A DNA stretch of 64,000 bases from Cryptomeria japonica (lineage: Eukaryota; Streptophyta; Pinopsida; Cupressales; Cupressaceae). This document shows, one piece after another, positions 54,205-64,000 of the stretch. Below the pieces are notes generated by a model. The model did no database searches. It was given only the letters and a program-made list of their open reading frames with translations, and was not told where the DNA came from. Each line of letters begins with the position of its first letter. The first letter of the stretch is position 1. The translations under genes were made by a program, and so were the position numbers. Location: positions 615,288,476 through 615,352,475 of the forward strand of contig NC_081408.1 in assembly GCF_030272615.1 (NCBI RefSeq), in the 5' to 3' direction.

Positions 54205-55540
54205 ACTGCATTAGCAACAATGTAATACTCTGGGTCAATGATGACCTCATCTTCAGTAACATCATCTAGGACATTGAAAGAAACACCAAGGGTGCAAATC
54301 TGTTGTAAGGAGAGCCTGATATAACTCCTTTTGAACACTTCAACATCATTTAAACATTCCTCCCAAAAATATTCAAGCTTAGGATGATGCATATAACCTT
54401 TGGCTCCATACAGATGGTGCCTCACATACCCTTTATTGTCAAAGCTACTTTTGGCTAGTAGGGATGAAAAATCAAACTTTTCTAGAAGTGTTCCCACTTC
54501 CTTGGCAACACTATTAGATTTATAGCAAAAGACACTAGTGGAAAATGGAAAAGAATATCCCCTCTTTGCCATATTCAAATATTTTACATTTACTACAGAC
54601 ATCTAGTGGAAGACTTCTAAAAACACAATATAATTAGAGGGAAACAAGGCGATTTCAGTGGCTCTTTCTCAAAACCTCTAATTCTAAGGTATGGTAACTG
54701 ATCAAATTGAGTGTAAAAGCTTCCAAACTTCATCACAAAGTCAACAAAGACATTAGAAAACTGTAGGCTATGGGTTCCTTCCAACTTTTTGACTAGGCCT
54801 ATTGAGAATGCATCATTGATGTGGGAAAAAGCATGTATGCTTTTTTGCAAGGTTAGCTTTGCAAATTTTTGGTAAACATGCACTGAAATAGGAGAAGGGT
54901 AATGAATCTCTAAACCTGGCCAAGCAGAATCTTGACTAGCTAGGATATAAACAAGATAAGAGCACATATGGAAGCCTAGAGACTGGCAAAAATTCTGCAA
55001 TTGCTCATTCAAATGAAAACTAATAATGGAGGCCCAATTAATGAAACTTTCAAGAGAAGAAATAGTAAGAATGAAATGACACATCCAAAATTTGAAAAAA
55101 TTAGTGGAATTACTACCCACAATACGGTGCAAAAGGACTATGATCTCCACAACTTCATCTTTGAAATTCATTCTTTTAAGCTTAGTGGGCAACTGAGACT
55201 TACCTCCCTTTTCTGACTTTAACCAATTTCTAGCTATACAATTCATGCAAAAGTCTCCATACACACGAAAGTATTCCTCGCTAGCCGAAATACACAACTT
55301 TACCGCCCTTCACATGAATTTCTTGAGTCTTGAGGTTGTATCTCTCAAAGTAGGCAACAATCAAATCTGCGCAGGGAACGACAAATGGAAAACTAGCTGC
55401 GGAGGCCAAACCACACTGAACAATTTTCTCTCACAATAGAGTTCTCTCTCCTACTTCTAGATCTTGCAGAAAGGCTTCAAAGTTCAACTACTCTATCACC
55501 GTGTCCCGTACGCCTACCCACTGATTTTGTATTATTCTCT
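54205..55540 (-). pseudogene. N-terminal and central part of unknown ORF of block J
   Basis: Minus strand. It probably starts at an ATG near 55520 (MQRIIQNQWVGVRDTVIE). Two stops follow, then a frame change at about 55300. 55297-54617 is open (FCMNCIARNWLKSEKGGKSQ, FKDEVVEIIVLLHRIVGS, FHLNEQLQNFC) and, after a stop, 54602-54205 (YSFPFSTSVFCYKSNSV, FSSLLAKSSFDNKGYVRHHL). It is mostly hydrophobic and aromatic helical sequence with no catalytic motif that I know. The B2 LTR cuts it at 54204. The helical tail at 10803-11485 is likely its continuation. It could be a Gag-like or passenger protein; I do not recognise it. Confidence 0.45.
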
Positions 55541-56016
55541 GCATGAGCACGAGCTGAATGATACACTTAGAGAATTCAAAAAAATGGAGGCTAGTTCAAA
55601 AATAATTCACCACCCTATTCATGTATTTAATTGATGTGACATGCCTTAAATGTTGCATTTACTTTGCCTTTAAAAACACTCTTAATTCAACTTGCTTCTA
55701 CTAAGAAGGAAAACAACATTAGTCCATATAAAACCTAACACAAAGGTGGCACCCTGAAACCTAGGAAAGATTTGACAAGTCACTCGGTTAGGGAAAAGGC
55801 AAACTAAAGAACCTATGGTCGAGTTTTTCTTGCTTTCCACAACTCACGATAGGGCGACCAAACACAAGATGAGAGACATCGGACGATCAGGGACTTTAAG
55901 AATTTTCTAACCCCATGACTAACTTAGAAAAGAGATGTGACACATGACATAACTTCAGGGAATGACCAGCTCCGCGACGAAAGGGGAAGCAATTTCAAAT
56001 TTTAAAATAGGGGTAA
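54205..56016 (-). mobile_element. Block J, right part
   Basis: It lies between the 5' LTR of B2 and copia H. It carries the front half of the ORF of J (54205-55540). 55541-56016 has no recognised gene or repeat. The end reads GGGGTAAC just before the AGTAC duplication. Confidence 0.45.
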
Positions 56017-57980
56017 CAGTACCACTGTTTACACTCTTAACTGGGTGCATATCAAAGTTTATACCGGTAAGACTCCTTATGAATTATGGTTTGGTCATGC
56101 TCCTACTATTAAATATTTCAAAAATTTTGGAAGTAAATGTTATATTAAAAGGGATGAAGATATAGGGAAGTTTGATGCTAGATGTGATGAAGGAATATTT
56201 CTTGGTTATTCTATTAAAAGAAAGGCCTACTGGTGTTATAATGAGATATTAAGAAAGATAGTTGAGAGTGCAAATGTTAGGGTTGATGAAAGAAATGAAA
56301 GACAATACAGATCTTGCAGATATGATTCAAATGATTAGAGTGATAGTACAAATAAAGGGAAGGAACCTCAAATTTGGAATCAAGTTCATACCATTCTGGT
56401 GAATCCACTAAATCAAGGTGAAGGGAATAGTGCAAGTGTAGAAGAAAGAGCTCAAGATTCTAAAAATCAAGAAAATCCTAAAAATCCCAGGTATGTAAGG
56501 TTGAATCATTTTGAAAATCAGATCATAGGAGATAGAAATAAATGTGTTCAAACAAGAACAAAAATTGTAGAAGATCAGGTTGAGTATTGTTTGATTTGTA
56601 AAATTGAACCTAAGGATGTGAATGAAACATGTAAAGATGAGCAGTGGGTAAAAGCGCTGGAAGAACTGAATCAAATTGAAAAGAACAATACATGGATTCT
56701 TGTTTCCAGACCTAAGAGCAAAAATGTAATGGGAACTAATTGGGTCTTTCAGAACACATTGACTGAACAAGGTGAAGTTGTTAGGAACAAAGAAAGACTG
56801 GTATGCAAAGGATATTCACAAATGGAAAGAATTGATTTTGAAGAGACCTTTTCTTCGGTGGAAAGAATTGAATCTATTAGATTGTTTCTTGCCTATGATG
56901 CTTAAAATGATTTAAAAGTCTATCAGATGGATGTCAAATTAGCATTCCTAAATGGTGAATTGGAAGAAGAGGTCTACATAGAGAAACGAGATGGATTTCA
57001 GTTGACTACTTAAGGTAATATGGTTTGTCGGTTGAAGAAATCATTGTATGGATTGAAGCAAGCACCAAGAGCATGGTATGCTAGATTGGACAACTTGTAT
57101 TTGCTAAAGCTAGGATTTAACAAAGAGATGAAATTCTTTTTAGTATTGCAAATTACTTAGTTAGATAAAGGGATCTTTATATCTCGGTCCATGTATGTTA
57201 AAGAATTGTTGAAGAAGTTTGGTTTGGAGGATACAAAGCCAGTTGGAACTCTTATGGTAACCGGATGTAAGCTGACTAAGTATGATGATTCTCCTAAAGA
57301 AAATTAGACCAGATAAAAATCTATGATTGGTGGATGATTTTATTTGACTCAGACCAAATTTGATATCATGAATGTCATTTGTCTTGTTGCTAGATTTCAA
57401 GATGATCCTAAGGAATCTCATGTTGTAGCTGTTAAAAGAAATTTCAGATATTTGAAAGGAACTATTGATTTTGGTTTATGTTATCCTAAAGATGATGATT
57501 TTACATTGAGTTCCTTTATTGATGTTGATTGGGTAGGAGATGTGGATGACCGGAAGAGTGCTAGTGGTGGTGCATTTTTCTTGGGAAAATGATTGGTTTC
57601 TTGGTTGACCAAAAAGCAGAATTCTATTTCTTTATCTACTGCAAAGGCTGAATATATTGTTGCTGCAAACAATTGTACTCAGGTGGTATGGATGAAGCAA
57701 ATGTCAAAAGATATCAGAGTTGAGTATGGTGAGCCTATTGCTATCTACCATGACAATTCAAGTGCTATTAACATTTCTAAGAATCCGGTGTTGCATTCAA
57801 AGACTAAGCATATATCTATCAAGTTTCACTTTTTGAGAGACAATGTAAATGAGAAAGAAGTCAGATTGGAGTATGTGCCTACAAAGGAATAGATTGTAGA
57901 CATTTTCATGAAGCCTTTTCCTAAAGATGCTTTTGATTATCTCAGAGGGAAGTTAGGGGTTATTTCCCCTCCTGATTAGA
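56017..57980 (+). pseudogene. pol: Copia H integrase end, RT and RNase H
   Basis: It resumes at 56022 in the frame broken at 10133. Integrase C-terminus: KTPYELWFGHAP, FGSKCYIKRDEDIGKFDARCDEGIFLGYS. After a linker with stops comes RT from about 56570 ([61 protein letters not shown]). Near 57125 the text jumps from LGFN to EMKFFL, so the segment with the YVDD active site is deleted. RNase H: SMIGG (57320), WLTKKQNSISLSTAKAEY, YHDNSSAINISKNP, and a final VDIFMKPFPKDAFDYLRGKLG, ending at about 57980. At least seven stops. Confidence 0.85.
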
Positions 57981-58275
57981 ACTAAGATTTATTGGTATGC
58001 ATTAGTCCGGTGCATTTCACAGTTATATCTTTTGATCCGGATTGATGATTGGAGGCTGCTACTTAGGGGGATTAGTCAGTAAGTCAGTTTTTTGTTTTTT
58101 GATTGGAAATATGTACCTTTGCCATTTATGTCAAAGGGAGAGAGATTCATGTGAAAAACTGTGTTGTGAGAGAGTCATGAAAGGAGGAGAGAGTATTATG
58201 AGAGAGTTGTTGATTTCTTTGTCATTGATTTTTTTCACATCATATGTTTCCATCAATGCCAAAGGGGGAAGTTAT
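57981..58275 (+). other. Copia H 3' untranslated region with polypurine tracts
   Basis: G-rich purine tracts near 58065 (ttaggggga), 58132 (caaagggagaga), 58180-58200 and 58258-58270 (caaagggggaa). The last precedes the LTR start at 58276. The ORF at 58042-58290 is not supported. Confidence 0.6.
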
Positions 58276-59427
58276 TGTATGTTTGGGTAGTACGCTGCAA
58301 ATATGTGCTTAAGAGATATTTGAGAGTGTGTTGTCATTAATGTCAACATATTTATCTATTTGTGATAGTGATGACGTGGAGTTTAGTGAGTTGGTTTGTT
58401 CAACATGATGATGATCAAATTGTGTGTATTAAAGGGTTTTTAGAGGGATGTCTATAGTTGACTACGTTCAATTTGTAGAGGTTCGCATGAATATTTGAGT
58501 GAGTTATGGATATATGGGTTGTGGCTAGTTTTTTAGTTGGTCAGTGGTGACAAAGTCTCAGTATTTTGATCTGCATTGTAATATCATGATCTACAAATTT
58601 GGAGATATGTTTGGGACATTGATTTGTGTCCTCAATTCAAGTGGTTCATGGTTTGGAGTTCCACATGTGATTTTTACAAGTTAACAGTCATTACAGTTTG
58701 TGTTCTTGAGGTTTGGTATAGAGATAATGATGATTATAGTAATTTGTGTTGGTGCAGATGTTGCAGTGGTAATTTATGATGCTTGTGGATGTTTCTAGAT
58801 CGTGTCCCTTTTGTTTTGGTTGTTCACATTGATCTTTATGCATGTAATTAATGATTTTTCTCTGGTGTGTTAATGTTCTTCATATTTGTGGCAGACCGGA
58901 TGCTTGCAGCATGTTGCATATGTTCGATGCATAATTCTTGGAGGTTTTTCTTGTTCGAGGCATGTGATTTGGGTTTGTGCTATGTCTTAGCTAACATTTC
59001 TTGGTCTACATGTGATATTGTAGCGTGTGTCGTTATATATTTATAATTAATTGTTGAGCTGACCTTTTTGATTTATCCATGGTTGATGTCATGCATAAAT
59101 AAATTTAATCTTTTTAATTATGTGGTTGTATGGATGAGAATTAGAATTTATGTGTGCTGAATTATACATCTTTCAGAGGAAGAGAAGAATTGTGAGAAGA
59201 AGAAAGTTGTTATGTGTTTAATTGGAACTATAACCAAGAATAAAGGAGATGTTATTTTTTAGTTCATGATCTTCTATTTGTGATCCGAATCTGTTTGTAA
59301 AATAGTGAGTCTTCCCTAGGTTGTAGTCCTTGTTGTTTTTGAGCAGTGTGCTTGAATGCATGTGCATTCCCCATTGTAATATTTCTAAAACTTCTAACAA
59401 AGTATTATCATATTGTGGGTAGGTTCC
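58276..59427 (+). repeat. 3' LTR of copia H, truncated by copia G
   Basis: It starts TGTATGTTTGGG after a PPT and runs to 59427, stopping at gggtaggttcc, where the LTR of G begins. It is related to LTR G: both have tgtcaacatatt near the start and attgtgggtaggttcc-like sequence later. Confidence 0.75.
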
Positions 59428-60686
59428 TGTTAGCATCAATCAAGAAGGAAGACTGAGAGGGGGGGGGTGAATCAGTCTTCACTGGATCACAACAAATTAA
59501 ATTCCAAAACATAAATTGATAAACTACAGTAACAAATAGATAAGAAAATTAACAACACAACACATAAAACCAAGATTTTGATGTGGAAAACCCAATTAAG
59601 GAAAAATCCATGGTGGGAACCTACCCATAATACGATGATACTTTACAGTAATATGTGAAAATATTACAATGGGGAATGCACATGCATTCAGGCACCCTGC
59701 CTAGAGCTCACTGCTCAAAAGATATATGCCCGAAAGGCTACAACCCTTAGGGAAGTCACACTGACTTACAATATGATTCAAACTACAATTTGGAAGGAAT
59801 GAACTGCAATGATAGCATCTACAAATGCTTGATGACAGTTTCAATTAAGCATAGTTGTCTGCTTTGCAACACCAAACACACTTGAACACTTCGCTGAATG
59901 ATATATCCTTGTTCGTACATTTTCCTCTCTTTGATAATCTAGACACAATACCAACACCTAAACTACATAAGTATATCACTTATATATACAAATCATCAAC
60001 CTTGATAACAAGGTCAACTAAACCCTCAACCCTCAACTCATAATTACAAAAATTACATTACGCAATACAAAAATTGACCACCAAACCAATATTATGATTT
60101 AGATTACATATCATGGACCTAATTCAAATTTCCAAATGATTACATCCACTGGAAATCCTGCCAAGATCAACTGCAACATGCCTCACCACTAGAAATATTG
60201 TATAATACGCAAATCATCACCAGTTCATAGAAATCACCAAAAAAATTGCACAACAACCAATGCAGATTGTTAAAACAAATAGGACATGACTAGGAAACGC
60301 CAACAAGCATGTTAGAATCATCCAAAATAGTTGCACCAATACCTCTTTTCAAATCTTCATCGGTCAACGTCTCAAAGCTCAAGAACACAACCAATCAACA
60401 ACTTTTAGGAGAAAAGATAACTTGTAGATCACAAAATAATGAACCATCTGAAATGAAGATACACAAGATCATCCCAAACAATAATCCAAAGTCTCAACAC
60501 AAGATCTGATCACACCGGAATATATCAGAGGAAATACCGGATTCTGCAAAACAGTGATCAACATAGCCAAACTACAAAACCGGACCAAAAACTCTTCCCA
60601 AACTCACTAGATTAACTCACAAGAATATGTTGACATCAATGACAACAACATATCCTAGCAGCAACAATGAACAACCAAACCCAACA
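59428..60686 (-). repeat. 3' LTR of copia G
   Basis: On the minus strand TGTTGGGTTTGG (60686) to GATGCTAACA (59428), 1259 bp. The CACCCCCCCCCTCTCAG block is near its end. It is preceded by a PPT at 60687-60698. The host-side duplication would be GTTCC (59423-59427); its partner lies outside the window. Confidence 0.85.
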
Positions 60687-60987
60687 ATCTCCCCCTTTGG
60701 CATTGATGGCAACATATGAATGTGAAAAAAAGTCAATGCAAAGAAAAAAGTATCACCAACAAACTCCCCCTAAGATCAAGATAGATAAAACAAATTTTTA
60801 CATGATCTCTCTCCACCTTTGACAACAATGCCAAAGATCATCAAAATAGAAAACCAAGCAGAGACATGAATCTCTCTCCCGCTGGGATATACAACCAAAT
60901 TAACATACTACTCCAGCAGATGAGCATCACCAACTCATCAATCCAGATAAAAGAATAAGGCTCTGAATTCCACCGGACTCAATGCAT
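60687..60987 (-). other. Polypurine array and 3' untranslated region of copia G
   Basis: Minus-strand GGGGGAG-type tracts at about 60688-60698, 60766-60776, 60812-60822 and 60873-60882. The first borders the LTR. Confidence 0.55.
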
Positions 60988-63891
60988 CTAGTTATGATCA
61001 AGAGGGGTGGATACCCCTAACTTGTCTCTCAAATAGACAAATGTATCTACAGGCAATGACTTAGTAAAAATATCATCAATTTTTTCCTTTGTAGATACAT
61101 ATTCCAGCTTCACCTTTTGTTCACTGACTTGCTCTCTCAAGTAATTATATTTGATTGATATATGCTTAGTTTTTGAATGTTGCACTGAATTCTTAGACAT
61201 GTTTATAGCATTGGAATTATCACAATATATAACAATAGGCTCATGATAAATAACTTGGATATCTTTTAACATTTTCTTCATCCAAACTATCTGAGTGCAA
61301 TTACTAGCAACAAGAATGTACTCAACTTTAGCAGTAGATAAAGATACTGAATCTTGTTTCTTGCTAGCCCATGAAACCATCTTCTTACCTAAAAAGAATT
61401 CTCCATCGGTAGTAGTCTTTTGGTCATCAACATCACCTACCCAATCTACATCAATGTAAGAACACAACATGAAATCATCATTCTTTGGATACCACAAACC
61501 ATAATCTTCAGTTCCCTTTAGATATCTGAATATTATTTTGACAGCAGGGACATGACTCTCCTTCGGATCGACTTGATATCTAGCAGCCATTCACACAACA
61601 AGAATAATGTCAGGCCCGGTCTGAGTAAGATATAGGAGTCCACCAACCATAGATCTATACAAAATCTGATTAGCTTTAGGAGATTCATCATTTTTAGACA
61701 ATTTACAACCAGTCACCATAGGAGTTCCAACCGGTTTGGAATCATCTAGTCCAAACTTCTTCAACAATTCCTTCGCATACTTAGTTTGAGATATAAAGAT
61801 ACCTTTTCCTGTCTCTGCAATCTACAAACCTAAGAAAAAATTCATCTCACCAATCATAGACATCTCAAATTCTTTTTGCATATCATCGGAAAACTTGACA
61901 CTCATAGCATCATCACCATCTAAGATAATATCATCCACAAAGACTTCAACAATCAACATGTTATCATTTTCAATCTTAAAGTACAAATTAGTATCAACAA
62001 CACCTTTGATAAATCCCAATTTTAGCAAGTATTTGTCTAATCTAGCATACCAGACTCTAGGAGCTTGTTTCAATCCATAAAGTGCTTTCTTTAACTTACA
62101 TACCATGTCTCCATCATTTGATAATGAAAATACACTAGGTTGTTTAATGTAAACTTCTTCTAGAACACCATTCAAAAATGCAGATTTGACATCCATCTAA
62201 TATACTTTGAAATATTTATAAGTAGCTTAAGCAAGCAACAATCTAACAGCTTCAATTCTGGCAACCAGAGAAAACGTTTCTTCATAACTAGAGAATATCC
62301 TTTGTATACCATCCTGGCTTTATTTATGACTACTTCACCGACTTCATTCAATTTGTTCCTAAAAGCCCATTTAGTACCAATAACATTTTTATCCTTATGT
62401 CTAGGCACAAGTTCCCAAGTGTTGTTTTTTTCAATCTGATCTAACTCTTCTTCCATGGCTGTAATCCAGTTATCATCTTTACAGGCTTCAATAACATCTT
62501 TAGGTTCAAATTTAGAAATCAAGCATATTTCTTCTACAACTAACCTTCTTCTAGTCATCGTACCTTTATTCTTATCACCAATAATCTGATTCTAAGAATG
62601 ATTCAATCTTACATACCTCAGAGTCTTCTAATTGTTTTGATCTTTAGGTTCTTGCACATCATCACTAGCAACAAAAACATTCAGATTCACAGTCTCTACC
62701 AGATCATTTTCTTAGGTTCTTCAGGCTAAATAGGAGCTAAAACAACATGTTGACCTTCATCATAAGCTTTGATCTCCTTCCCAAGGTTTTCATCCACCTT
62801 CACACTTGCACTCTCAACTATCTTTCTCAGTCTCTTGTTATAGCACCAACATGCTTTGCTATTTGTAGAATATCACAAAAAGATACCTTCATCACTTCTA
62901 GCATCAAACTTTCCAATATCTTGATCTCTCTTGATATAGCATTTTCTATCAAAAACTGTGAAATATTTCATAGTAGGAACATGACCAAACCAAATCTCAT
63001 AAGGAGTCTTATCAGTATCACCTTTGATATGAAATTTATTGAATGTATAGACTGTAGTGCTAATAGCTTCTCTCTAGTAGACCTTCAAAACATTTCCATC
63101 AATCAACATGGTTCTTACAACATATAAAATAGTATGGTTCTTCCTTTCAACAATCCCATTTTGCCGTAGGGTTCTATGAGCAGATAGCTGTCTTCTAATT
63201 TCATGCATCTCATAGAAAGAATTGAACTAACTGGAACAAAATTCTCCACCTCTAATAGATCTTAGACACTTCAACTTCAATCTAGACTCAGTTTCAACTT
63301 TAGCTTTGAATATCTTGAACATCTCAAATGCTTTTGATGTTTCCTTCAAAAAGACAACCCACATCATTCTAAAATAATCATCAATTAGCAACATAAAGTA
63401 TCTATCACCCTGCCCACTTTGAACATTTATAGGTCCACACAAATCAGTATGCACAAGATCTAATATTTCATCTGATGTATACCATTTACTCTTGAAAAAA
63501 ATTCTTATTTTCTTACCCAACTGACATTCCTTAGATACCGGATTAATAGGTTTAACAATCTTAGGCAGATCTCTAACAACTTGTATAGAACTAATCTTGA
63601 TCAATGAATCAAAGTTTACATGACACATCTTTCTATGCCACAACCAACTCTCATCTATCTTAGCAATTAAACAACTTTTCTCACTAGTATTCAAATGAAA
63701 AATGTTACCTTCAGTCTTAGTCCCATATGCAATCTCTATACCAGAGGCATTCAAGATCTTTCATTTACCATCTTTGAATTGTAGATCATAACCCTTATCA
63801 ACCATCTATCCAACACAAAATATTATGCTTCAATCCTTCAACATACAAAACATCATCAATGTTATTCTTATCTGATAGTTCTGATACTTAA
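60988..63891 (-). pseudogene. pol: Copia G pol: protease end, integrase, RT, RNase H
   Basis: Minus strand, reading from 63891. Protease tail (IDDVLYVEGLKHN, with stops); GAG-pre-integrase ESWLWHRKMCHVNF and CQLGKKIR (63700-63530); integrase core LVHTDLCGP and LLIDDYFRMMW (63480-63360); integrase end (62900-63230, broken). RT start ITAMEEELDQIEKNNTW (62480) and GTKWAFRNKL, then MDVKSAFLNG and FVDDIILDGD (62196-61822). RNase H 61590-60988 has DWVGDVDD, WASKKQDSVSLSTAKVEY, YCDNSNAINMSKN, and the end IFTKSLPVDTF...GVSTPLDHN. It keeps all domains but has many stops and frame breaks. Gag is beyond the insertion at 63892. Confidence 0.88.
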
Positions 63892-64000
63892 TGTTAAGTA
63901 CAGATGCCAAGCTAATAAGATGAGAGGGGGGGGGGGTGGATCATACAAACTTAATCTTCCATAAAAACATCAAATTCAACCTAGGTAACATATACTTCAG
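63892..64000 (-). repeat. End of another copia LTR (runs off right edge)
   Basis: The plus strand reads tgttaagtacagatg...gatgagagggggggggggtggatcat, the reversed 3' end of a copia LTR (CACCCCCCCCCCCTCTCAT...TAACA). It interrupts the protease region of G. Only 109 bp are in view. Confidence 0.7.

Noticed and set aside
54192-55297. Host protein-coding gene
   Set aside because: Broken by stops and a frame change, bounded by transposon edges, and within the AGTAC-flanked block; more likely an element-borne ORF.
10134-56016. Terminal inverted repeats or LTRs for block J
   Set aside because: The ends TTGTTGGTTAAC and GGGGTAAC share only a few bases in either orientation; I could not support a class.

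Overview
This window looks like a stretch of a very large, repeat-packed plant nuclear genome. A conifer or other gymnosperm is my best guess. It is AT-rich and filled with LTR retrotransposons nested inside each other, including Ty1/copia elements with long (1.0-1.3 kb) LTRs and Ty3/gypsy elements of the Tat type. I see no host gene, no rRNA or tRNA gene, and no CRISPR or prokaryotic feature. Nearly all coding sequence is decayed retroelement sequence, with many stops that look like C-to-T or G-to-A transitions.

Names A-J are mine. Layout from left to right: 1-3443 is the 5' end of a minus-strand gypsy-type element (B1), which continues off the left edge and sits inside E. 3444-9538 is the 3' part of E, a plus-strand copia-like element with Gag zinc knuckles, a roughly 1150-codon unrecognised protein and no pol. 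9539-10133 is the integrase of a plus-strand copia (H). H stops at 10133 and resumes in frame at 56022, with AGTAC at both edges. Everything between is therefore a nested block of about 45.9 kb. The outermost layer of that block (J, 10134-11485 and 54205-56016) carries a split minus-strand ORF of unknown function.

Inside J come: copia F (minus, 11486-15040, truncated, with a plus-strand solo LTR of family C); the largely complete 17.7 kb Tat element A (minus, 15041-32704); element B2 (minus, 32705-54204, Pro-rich and without pol), whose 3' LTR was hit by A; copia C1 (plus, 38258-49667), inserted in B2; and the remains of a plus-strand Tat element D (42358-49002) inside C1. To the right, H continues to 59427, where a minus-strand copia (G, 59428-63891) enters its 3' LTR. 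G is in turn hit by another LTR at 63892.

Element A still shows the working plan of a Tat element: LTR, PBS, long structured leader, Gag, protease, G-patch segment, RT-RNase H, second (archaeal-type) RNase H, integrase, then an antisense ORF with a plant mobile domain, a polypurine tract and LTR. Element D keeps the same antisense plant-mobile-domain ORF next to its own 3' LTR. The leaders of A, B1 and B2 share small hairpins whose stems vary while pairing is kept. This suggests that pol-less B elements use RNA signals in common with A-type elements.

The most unusual observations are: a 40-nt tRNA-Trp-like primer site in A; the conserved leader hairpins; the pol-less E element; the split ORF in J; a 341-bp TRIM in D; a copia (C1) whose integrase core was removed without breaking the frame; and arrays of polypurine tracts or CCTAATAGG-like motifs in several copia elements. 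All family calls rest on motif recognition by eye. No database search was run.
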